Positions 34,785 to 44,110 of a stretch of 64,000 nucleotides of DNA are shown in pieces. Below the pieces are notes generated by a model, which saw nothing but the letters and a program-made list of their open reading frames with translations, was not told the DNA's origin and searched no databases. Both the position numbers and the translations under genes were made by a program. Position 1 is the first letter of the stretch; the number at the start of each line of letters is the position of its first letter. Source of the stretch: Glandiceps talaboti (lineage: Eukaryota > Hemichordata > Enteropneusta > Spengelidae); NCBI RefSeq assembly GCF_964340395.1, contig NC_135568.1, forward strand, positions 18,832,748 to 18,896,747. Direction: 5' to 3'.

Positions 34785-35142
34785 CTGTATGGAGAACCAA
34801 AGCTGCAGTATACATGTACATGCTGATATTGTTCAGCTGTATGGAGAACCAAAGCTGCAGTATACATGTACATGCTGATATTGTACAGCTGTATGGAGAA
34901 CCAAAGCTGCAGTATACATGTACATGCTGATATTGTACAGCTGTATGGAGAACCAAAGCTGCAGTATACATGTACATGCTGATATTGTACAGCTGTATGG
35001 AGAACCAAAGCTGCAGTATACATGTACATGCTGATATTGTACAGCTGTATGGAGAACCAAAGCTGCAGTATACATGTACATGCTGATATTGTACAGCTGT
35101 ATGGAGAACCAAAGCTGCAGTATACATGTACATGCTGATTTT
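34785..35142. repeat. 52-bp minisatellite, about 7 copies
   Basis: GTACAGCTGTATGGAGAACC, AAAGCTGCAG, TATACATGTACATGCTGATA, TT; period 52 bp. Copies are almost identical. Because 52 is not a multiple of three, three copies (156 bp) are needed to return to frame, so the same peptide repeats appear in all frames of one strand. Intronic. Confidence 0.95.
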
Positions 35143-35820
35143 GTTAACTACAATGACCAAAACAAAGACTGTCATTGGATACATGGAGAGCAATGACTGG
35201 ACTACACAACATGATTCAATTCAATTCAATATTACAATTATCATGTGTACTTTATGAGTTACACATGTATTATATCCTATATCCTGTATGTATTATCCTA
35301 TAAATATATGATAACATGAATTAATTGATACTCATTCAAGACTGATTGACTGTGGATCAATATCGGACATTCTATATTTCTGTTTTATAAGAACAAAGAA
35401 ACCATCAACAGTGCATCTGGTGTGTCTACTCATCAAGAAATTCAATTGACCAAAAATCACTATCCCATTTTAGACCATTAATTTGCAGGTTTTTTGCATA
35501 AAGTTTAGACAAAATGCATTTTCCTTAGGGGCAACATTTTGGGGCAATTAATGGGTCAATTAATCAATTAATCACAATTTGGCAAAGGACAAAGCATAAA
35601 AACTGATAGTTCCCTTCCTGCTGGTGATGTTAATTGAGGTCACATCAACTTGAGGTCAAAGATTAATCAAAATCAATAATCTAAGTATATCTTTCAGTAA
35701 TTAGTCTTCTATTGATACGATATGTTGTAATATGTTGTTTTTTCCATTTATGTCACATTGTCCACTGTAACAGTTAATTATTTAAATGGAGACATTTGAA
35801 TCAACTTAATTTCTAATTAC

Positions 35821-35867
35821 CTTTTTCAGTTTGAGTTCTGTCATTTCTATCCATTCTGGATATACTA
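35821..35867 (-). CDS. KIF3B-like: Kinesin-like start exon
   Basis: Acceptor CTTTACAG, donor AAAAAG|GTAATT. The ATG at 35,844-35,842 gives MTELKLKK, which joins in phase 0 to SEVVVRSQPMN. This start is chosen because the joined N-terminus parallels that of KIF3B (MSKLK, then RVVVRCRPMN). The bases before the ATG are 5' UTR, although the same frame stays open upstream through the two preceding putative exons. Confidence 0.75.
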
Positions 35868-38800
35868 CTGTAAAGAAATGGAACATTCAACATTATACAC
35901 ATGATAACACTTATAAATCATAATAACCATACATTTGTGTGTCATTCAAATTATCTATGACCACAGGAAATTCAGTCAGGTGGCAATATTTTTCTGGCTA
36001 CCTTTTCACAAATTTCAGGAAGTTTCTTAAAAAAGAACACCAATGGCATTGTAGCACAACTTAATTTTTTAACCAAAAACCACATTTTTTTGCCAAAATC
36101 ACACACAATCACCAAATATGGGGTCCTACGTTTTTTTGCTTTAAGGAGGCTCACTATTAATTATCAAATTACACTACAGGTTCTCCCAAAATTGTACAGG
36201 TGTAATCAAAGACTTGAAAAATCAAAACATGACAAAAATATTCAGTGTCCCACACTAATTTTGGAGTATAACGCCCTCTAGTGACAGTATTTTTATGTAT
36301 TCCATGCATACGATTTGCATACCTATTGAAATAAGTTTGTAGGCAATTTTAAATGTACTAAATTTCAAAACATAGTATTTCAGCACATGATATGAATATG
36401 TTTTAATACATTAATATAAAATTGTAATAATTTTGTTAATAAAAAAGTGGAAATAAATGAAAGCAAGATATTTCAACTTTATGATTTTGCTAGCTGCAAT
36501 AATTTTAATTCTGTTTTTATCTACAATACTTTTCCATTTTTTTTTTTTGCATAAAATCCGTTCAGGTTTTATGGTCGAACATGTTTGAAAATAGCCACAT
36601 TCAAACAAGTAACGTCAACAAAAACAGAGATAAGTACCATCTATCCACAATGGGTGGGCCCAACCATGCAGACTCATACTGTAAACAGTGAGCGGGAAAT
36701 TCAAACAACCCGACTCATACAGTACATGTACAAAATGTAATTTAGTTAGCAAACTTGACTGCCTTGAATACTCATTCAAATGTAATTCATCATTTATACA
36801 GAGAAAAATGCATGATGTTGTAGTAGTACTGTCCTAGAACTTTTCAGTTTCATCGCATGAAATGATCGAAATGTTTTACAAGTTGTACCATAAAATATTT
36901 TGGCTGACAAAAGTCAATGTTGACGACATACACGTTAGAGGGAAGCACGCTATGAGATCGAGATAGCATTCCTTACATGCAAAACCATATGTGGAAAGTT
37001 GGGAACACACTTTGAAATTTCGAAAATTCGATGGGCGAGCGATTTAAAAAGTAGTTTGAAGCCATCACTGGATTGCTACATGTTGTTGACTATATTGAGA
37101 GGACGTTAGTCAATCTCTTGCCTAGTCTATCTGCTAGACCTCGGATGTTCTTCGTAAACTGACGACAATGGCACCGCCTTACACTCAGTTCTTCGTATGG
37201 TATGAGTATAGTCTGGGTACATTGTCGTATTTGACTGCAGTGAAATACCTCGCTAATCTCAACATGTCAACAGTGATTTTTGTTCCTGTACTGATAACAT
37301 AAGATTGTGCAAGACGCACTGTAGCACATACCATTTTCTCTGTAGGGATGGTCTTTGAATTTTGAATTGTTATATCTTAATTTTGATGAAAATGAAAGTA
37401 AGTGGTGTATATATTTGAATGTAGATTGTGCAGTCTATCACAACATAATTGGCAAGAAACAGCATGAATACTCAGATACAGGTATATTTGTATTATCTGT
37501 CTGACACAGCACACAGCCAAAATGGAATGAGCGATGGAAGGAGAGATCATACAGAAGGTAGGCAAAGTCACCGATTTATGTCGTACAAGCAGTTGAGTTT
37601 GAAATTATGATGAAAACTAGAAACTGTCGCATATCGTGTAATTTTTCCAAATTCTCATATATAACTTTAGAGCATAAACTAGTAAACATGAACTATTTTC
37701 AGACGGATGACTTCGTTTTGTAAAAGGGGTGCTGGGTGACACAACAAATCATACGAATTACATGTGATAGTTTCCAGGTTTCATTATTATTTCTAATCAG
37801 TAAACAAGAGTCATTGGATGTGGGATCCCATGGTGAAAAGTCACCGGCGCTAATTGTATTGTCTTCGCCTCAAACTTGTCTCATTCTTCACTGCCACAAG
37901 CAAGCAAAACAAACGCAACGCTCTATTTTCACAAGCTACAAGTATATGTCAACTCAATGATTTGAATGATTGACTGATTTCACATTGTATTGATGTGAGC
38001 ATGAGATTGGTTCATTTATACATGTAATTTGTCGCCGCCTTTCTTTCATTGTGTAAAGATCCAATGATGTCATATATACTTACAAGTGTTTTGTAATGAA
38101 AATTATTGGTGTCAATATGCATACCGTGACGGTATACGTGTACTTTGTTTGTATTTTGTCTAAAAAGTGATTCCAGTCATTCTTGCAAGCCAGAGCAATT
38201 ATTTCTGCCGACACAACGTTTTGGACAGTGCCGTAAAGAGGCCTGTGGTTTACAATGATTGTACGACCCTAGTATGTACGTTTTCCTCGTTTGCTTCAAT
38301 ATCCACAATGATGAGTGAACCTTTAGAAATACTCACTTGTTTTAATACATGTACGTATAGATGAATACCATCTTTCCAATGAATTGATACATGTATTCAT
38401 TCTGATCAAGTTGTACAGACATATAAATTGTATACAGTATTTTGTCAATCTGTTTGTCACTGTGCACGCGTTCGGAGAACGAAGGGACGTCTTACTGCGT
38501 ATGCAAGTACATGTACACTATCAGGTTGAACACTAGTCCTGCTTACAGACGTACGGTGCACGAGTCTATATAGACTGTAAGATACGTCGTGACGTTTCGC
38601 CCTCACCGGCCTCCTCCACACGGTGTTAGGGGTTAGCCGATGTTTGAGGGCGCCCCGTCACGGCGTACCTTACAGACTAGAGTCTATATTACTGACTTGA
38701 CTCAAAACACCTTGACTCTAAGTTGGAGGTAGGAAGGACAATTGTCAGAATCGAGTCCCGGATTACTCCGTATGCAAGCAGGACTAGTTGAACACATGTA

Positions 38801-39556
38801 CAGGATTCATTGGTGGACAATGACGAGGGGGGGGGGGGGGGCAAATGAGTGGTTTGAATTTGGCGCTCACTATTTTATAGTATATACTTATCTCTGTGGG
38901 TGTGCCCACCCATGGTAGCGCACTAGTTGGACAGACGGTATTTTCTCACTTGTTGTTGATGTTACTTGATTACTAGTAAATGCTGCTTTATCAAACATAT
39001 TTGATCATAAAACCTGAACGCATTTATACCTGTACATATCATGTGTATATTATTATGTGTATATTGTTTTTTGTGTGACACAACATTGTTCGTTTTACTG
39101 TTTATTTTCTTACAGGGTTTGCAAAGTTCTATTAACAACCCTGGCCAATCTAAAATCTTTCAACAATTACTTCTATGGTTTGCTCATAAAAAAATAGTCA
39201 ATTCCCTCGCTTTAATATCAAAATTCACTACTGGTATTCAAGTACGCAAATAAATTCATTTTCTGTTCAAAATGGCAACAAATACTCCAAACCACTATAG
39301 TAGAGTGCTACTCTGCAGCCTATTGAAAAACGTTGTTTTTGTACATTATGCGAAGTACTAGTCAGCATGTCAGCCAAATTTGAAAAGTTATCTGAAACAC
39401 CGAAAATAGAGTACGATTTCCACTTGAAAATAACAGAAAAGCATATTGCATTTACACACACAGACACTTTTCCATGCCTATAGCACTAATGAACATAAGA
39501 AGTTCAGTTGTTCTAATTCTAAAAGTGAGTTAAATATTGCGCAGCATGATACTTAC
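35868..39556. other. Large intron (5' part of the kinesin-like gene)
   Basis: AT-rich intronic sequence. At 36,030-36,060 a terminal piece of the 'CCAATGGCATTGTAGCACAACT' repeat boundary is present. From 38,490 to 38,800 a hairpin-forming element is annotated separately, followed by a poly-G run at 38,828-38,840. No exon was recognised. Confidence 0.4.
38490..38800. repeat. Nested inverted repeat (foldback element)
   Basis: Inner arms: TCTATATAGACTGTAAGATA at about 38,570 and the inverse of TACCTTACAGACTAGAGTCT at about 38,666. CGTCGTGACG and CGTCACGGCG continue the pairing. Outer arms: GAACACTAGTCCTGCTTACA at about 38,529 and CAAGCAGGACTAGTTGAACA at about 38,774, again inverted. It contains GATGTTTGAGGGCGCCCC in the loop. 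Confidence 0.65.
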
Positions 39557-39616
39557 CTTTCTCCTTCTTTTTTCTTAGATTCATTAAAAACTTTATTATT
39601 TTCATTATCAACATAT
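39557..39616 (-). other. Probable non-coding 5' exon B of the kinesin-like gene
   Basis: A 60-nt segment with a good acceptor (TTTCTACACAG) and donor (AG|GTAAGT). It lies upstream of the start exon. The only frame continuous with the start exon gives an upstream ATG (MLIMKIIKF), so a longer N-terminus cannot be excluded. A different frame looks more hydrophilic (YVDNENNKVFNESKKK) but does not join to the motor exons. Confidence 0.45.
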
Positions 39617-40477
39617 CTGTGTAGAAATAAATAAATGACAATATTTATACACATGTACTACTATTGCAGCAAATTCAAACATTCAAACACTGAATTAGTG
39701 AATCTCAGAAAATGTTTAATTTAGATTCTTTCAGTGAATAAATTAGCCATTATGTTAGGGCTTTAAAATGATGAAATCTAGTGATGTAGGATAGTTTAGT
39801 TCTGGAGGAGAAATGCTAAATAAAAGATGCACGTGGGCATGGAAAAGCTACTGAGATTTTCGATGTCATCAGGCCACAATGCCGGGTACAAGAAATTTTA
39901 TGTTGAGACCTAAGTCAGCTTCTCCTGACATCATTTTCATACAATATGACGATTGATATTGCAAGTCAATATCATGGTGGTAAAAGGACAAAGAAACAAT
40001 TTTTTTGCACTGCTGTCACCTCTAATTAGACTAATTTGTCTTTCAGGATAAAATAAACTTTTTGAATGGCATCACACGCACGACATAGTCACTCTCAGGG
40101 TCAATCAAACTTGCCAAAATTTGATAACATACATGTATGTAGCATGCGTTTGCTCACAGTGACATCCACGTGGGTGACGTGGTGGCAGTTACGGACGAAG
40201 CGGGTCGCACTCATGCTTGTTAGAAGTTTTACGGAAAAGGGGAGTCCTTTTTTCAGATCACCCTCCAATCCGAAAATAGGGGTAGGATTCAGCCACACAT
40301 CTTGTATGGATTGGAAGCTTGGGGTAACACCTTTCAATATTACTTAAATTGTATACTGTTGTCTCAAAAATGACTGTACGTGCAATTTCACATAGCCAGT
40401 TTAGAAGTCATTCTGCGCCACTTTTCAATATATTAGAAATTCTATGTATAAATTACATAAGTTCGTAGTGAGTACTT

Positions 40478-40850
40478 TTGTTTATGATTTGTTACACAAC
40501 AATTTACCACATTCCATTTCTGATTACTGCAAGATTAGATTATGACTACAATACACGACAAACAGCCCAAGATAATTTATGTGTACCTTCTGTTAAAACA
40601 CGTGGAAAACAATCGATGACTTACACAGGTGCGACCATATGGAATGGAATAAAACACGACACCAAAAAAGAAACTACGAGACGACATTTTATTACATCAC
40701 TGCGGAATTATCTATTCCTTCCAGGGGTCAGACCGGACTACCCTAGCTATTTTCTGACTCTTGTTATCCGAATTCATTATTTTCCCCTTTTCATATAATT
40801 GTGATTTTAATTTTAATTTTTTTTAAATAATAAATCAATTTCAATTTCAA
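40478..40850 (+). pseudogene. LINE 3' end fragment (ORF2 C-terminus)
   Basis: An open frame reads YDYNTRQTAQDNLCVPSVKT, RGKQSMTYTGATIWNGI, RRHFITSLRNYLF. The YNTR, GKxSxxYTGxxIWN and FxxxLRxYL pattern is the conserved end of CR1/L2-like non-LTR ORF2 proteins. It is followed by an AT-rich tail with AATAAATCAATTTCAATTTC. 5'-truncated insertion in an intron. Confidence 0.8.
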
Positions 40851-42190
40851 TATGACACGCCCCTATGCCGGGGACGATGGTCCCGTAATCCAGGACCATA
40901 CATTTCGGTAAATAAGGGGGTATTTTTTGCAGTGATTTTCTCCAAGATTCAATAAAAAAGGGGATGTTCATTGAAATATTCCACACGAAAAGGGGTAAGT
41001 TTGAAATTTCGCTAACAAGCATACGGGTACATATGGGTACGGGTATACCCACCCATCCATCCAGGGACTGCCTCTGCCGAGGCGCGGACATCATGGCACA
41101 GTCAAGCTAAGATTGTGAATATATCTACATAACAAAAACATGTCACGAGACATTTAAACCCAGTCTTTTCATATTTTCACATATATCATTTACGTGTGAT
41201 GACCATGTATTAAGATGTGTGAGTTCAAGAAAGAGACTGTGCCAACATGAATGTTGGTGGCTCACTTCTGTAGTTCGAGAATGGGACGGTGCGGAGCTGG
41301 ATCTATCATATCAGATTTTAATCAGATTCTGTGGGCTGCAGTGTATGCTACAGGTTACATGCATGATGTACTACAGTATAAAGAAAGACTGGGGTTTCAA
41401 GTGTTTGCATTGATATTTTCATTGAATCTGAAGACAAATACATACAAGGGGAAAATAAATATTGAAATACACATCATCTGTAAGCTATATTACAAAAAAT
41501 ATGTAGTATGATCGTCCTCTCACTTCTCACCCTTCAACTTCACATGGTCATGGATATGTTGTTTACGCGTGCGCAAGCAATATAAATGCATTGCATACTT
41601 ATTTGTATCACATACAGAACAGTACTATTTTTTTCATTTTCTTTGTTCTTGTTTTTAGATTAATAAATATCCATAATATTAGCTTTATTATGTCCATTGT
41701 TAAACATCGGAACGAAAAAAATAACAAAACAGAAGAAATATCCCTAAAAATCGCAGCAAACGCTACAAATGCTCTGGATAAGAGGTTTCTCCCTCCGGCG
41801 AGAAGACGTGTCGAAATACCGTGTACGCCTATACATCCTGAGCTACAATTATTGCAGCTCGCCTTGTCATATCGCTTGTCAAACGAGTTTACTTTCAAAC
41901 TTGGGTCAAATCACTCTCGCTCTACCGAAAACATTTGAACGTTGTCCTTTTCTTACGACAGCCATTTAAAAAACAAGATTCCATCTATTTTGTAAATTTT
42001 TAGCGAAAAACCGGCCGAAATTTACTACATAAGCGTCAGAAAAAATCATCATTCCTATCAATAATTCCAAAATTGATAAATGTATCACGGAGAAAATGTC
42101 AGTCGAGATTTTCGCGTTTATTGTATCTAAAACTTGTGAAAGTTACGGCGAGTTGAAAGGACCCAAAAACACGGCTGGTGAACACTTTCG
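40851..42190. other. Intronic stretch, no gene seen
   Basis: Includes a GGGG-rich, ATACGGGTACATATGGGTAC-type repeat remnant near 41,020-41,060 that resembles sequence near 50,290-50,390. The open frames at 41,591-41,969 lack recognisable domains. Confidence 0.35.
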
Positions 42191-42927
42191 TTTGTGTTAT
42201 TTATTTAAATTTCTTCCTATCAGATGTACAGCCATTAGCATTATAGAGTGGAAAAACAGTTTATATTGTGATGTCAGTATATCCGCAACCACTATTTCTC
42301 GTGAGACTTCACAATTTTTACTATTTTTTTCTCTCGAAAACGTAAATGTTTAGAGTCAGCAGTGAAAAACGGGCTGGGGTCGGGTAAACCTCAGAACACT
42401 AAAAATTAGTGGTCTGACAGTAAAAAGAACCATTTGTTTGGCCTAATCGTGATGTAATTCATGAATATGCAAATATATGTTATTGCAATATTTTCCGAAT
42501 ACCTCTGACAGATGGTTCACCTGCCGAACACTAAGCTTACTGCAGGCATGACGCATTCGAAGTCACTATTCACATTTGCAAAACAAATTATAAATGAACA
42601 TACCTAATATTCACGTCAATTTTGGTCAGTATTGTGGTGAAAAAGAGCTAACGGTGATCAAATGAACTAGATATGATGTCATTGTTCCTAATTTTAGGGC
42701 ATGTTGTTTCATCTCATATAAATTGTGACAGTGAAACCGCGGGTTGTACTTCCATGGTGAAACAAAGTGTCTCCAACACGAATCAATTTTTTGTAAAAAC
42801 ATGAAAAAGCAAGGTATTTTTTCGCATTTGGTGACTTGGCGAATGTATAGAGTAGTATGAAAAACCCCATACACGTCTATTTTTTTTTATATGTAAAAGT
42901 TATTTTATCACAAGCAGTAAAAGTTAC

Positions 42928-42974
42928 CTTGTCGTTCTGCAATTGCATCCACTCGGCTAAATTTTCTCTTTCGA
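42928..42974 (-). other. Possible 5' exon A of the kinesin-like gene
   Basis: A 47-nt segment between ACCTTTCAG and AAG|GTAACT. Two frames are open. Only the frame RKRKFSRVDAIAERQ joins exon B and the start exon without a stop. It is supported only by splice signals and position, so it could be UTR or a false exon. Confidence 0.35.
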
Positions 42975-43119
42975 CTGAAAGGTGTTAATTTTGTCACGTG
43001 ATTACCAATACTCTACAAAAGTTAATTTATTGGCATATTAATGAGGGTGACACTGAGCACGCACGTGGTGGATAGGTGTGTGTGTGTATGCATGGATGTA
43101 TTAGTGAGAAATACATCCA

Positions 43120-43120
43120 T

Positions 43121-43181
<61 letters not shown>

Positions 43182-43205
43182 ATGTGTGTATGTATGTATG
43201 TATAC
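43120..43205. repeat. GT and GTAT microsatellite
   Basis: (GT)n followed by (GTAT)n. The Cys-Val and Thr-His frames are artefacts. Confidence 0.92.
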
Positions 43206-43679
43206 TCGTCATATTTTCTCTAATTATTTTAATAGTGACTAGTGTATGTATTTTAATGTTAGTGCTGCTCTTAACATGCTTAGTGGGCCCCTGATACAAA
43301 AGGGATGCAACAAATAAATAAATGAATGAATAGACATACATGTATCTGATACACTGTGATCGTTAGTAATGAAGTGCACAGATACAGGATATAGTTCCGA
43401 TTTGTTTCTTGATAGGCTAAATAAAACAAGTTGTTTGGTTCCGGTTACCCGACCCCACCTCGACCCTAAACTTTGTTTTTTACGCATTCGAGAAAAATGA
43501 TAATAAAATCACGAAAATCGTGAAGTCTCACAAGAAATATTGGGTGCGGAAACTGATATCAACTTAAAAATACAATATAAAACACTTCTTCCAATCTGTA
43601 ATGGCTGTACATCTGATAGGAAGAAATAACCCACTCCACCTATTTTAAAATTGAATGCAATCGGAACTACACAATTTTT

Positions 43680-44085
43680 TTCACGCCTTATACGGAGATG
43701 TTCCAGAAAGCGATCGCGAAGACACCGCGTTATGGCTTTTTAAATCGACCGCTTTGACATTGTTGTGACAGTAAAATTGTTGTTTTCAAATATCTGGGCG
43801 ACAGACTTTTGTTGAATTTGCAGTAATTAATTCCGATTGTGACGTCAGGGACAAGTGCGCGAAGTCGAAGTTTTTTTATCGCTGGACTGATGGAATGTCA
43901 CAGTGACCTTGTTCGAACAATTGAAATTTGCATTGAATGGGTGATCGGAGCGTAGTCGGCGCACCCGCGTCCGTTCTCAGTGGTCGACTATCCCCGAACC
44001 CGTTCGTTATTGTCTTCGGCAAAATTCGGACTCATTCTGACAGACACACTGAGTAGCATTTCCGGGTAATTGCGCTGCAGCAGCT
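43680..44085 (+). promoter_or_regulatory. Probable promoter region, CpG-richer, with CRE site
   Basis: CpG dinucleotides are much more frequent here than elsewhere (GATCGCGAAGACACCGCG; GTAGTCGGCGCACCCGCGTC). A perfect palindromic CRE, TGACGTCA, lies at 43,840-43,847, about 240 bp before the ATG of the plus-strand gene. The region lies between that gene and the 5' exons of the minus-strand kinesin-like gene, so it may serve both. There is no direct evidence of a transcription start. Confidence 0.5.
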
Positions 44086-44110
44086 ATGGCGAAGAAACAG
44101 GCTCAAAAAG
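44086..44110 (+). CDS. First coding exon of an unidentified plus-strand gene
   Basis: ATG at 44,086 in a good context (GCAGCAGCTATGGCG) gives MAKKQAQK plus one base, followed by the donor G|GTAAAT. It sits just downstream of the CpG-richer region. The phase (1) matches the acceptor exon at 57,598. The lysine-rich start does not identify a family. Support is composition, Kozak-like context, donor site and phase agreement. Confidence 0.6.

Larger units (their letters stand above)
12909..35867 (-). other. KIF3B-like: Kinesin-2 (KIF3B-like) motor gene, spliced model
   Basis: Homologous exons in transcription order: 35867-35821 (start ATG at 35844), 29971-29871, 28445-28321, 27609-27401, 26929-26850, 24460-24394, then 221-nt exons (23854-23634, 22053-21833, 20264-20044, 18475-18255) alternating with 85-nt exons (22574-22490, 20773-20689, 18982-18898), then 13090-12909. 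All inferred introns have GT-AG ends and every junction keeps one reading frame, giving about 642 stop-free codons without an end. The opening MTELKLKK-SEVVVRSQPMN closely follows the known KIF3B N-terminus. Kinesin-2 normally pairs as a heterodimer for anterograde intraflagellar transport. Segments equivalent to the beta2-beta3 region (between MDINIGKPL and LYDERF) and the DLAGSE switch II region are not visible. No coiled-coil or tail exons were found downstream. Either a diverged paralogue without ATPase function or a recent pseudogene is possible. Confidence 0.75.
42190..43650. repeat. Inverted repeat pair around 5' exon A
   Basis: Sequence at about 42,200-42,400 (TCTTCCTATCAGATGTACAG; GTGAGACTTCAC; GGGGTCGGGTAA) is matched in reverse complement at about 43,440-43,625 (CTGTACATCTGATAGGAAGA; GTGAAGTCTCAC; TTACCCGACCCC). 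Arms are about 200 bp and diverged, with roughly 1 kb between them holding exon A and a GT microsatellite. Two oppositely inserted copies of a dispersed element, or the ends of one element, would explain this. Confidence 0.7.
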
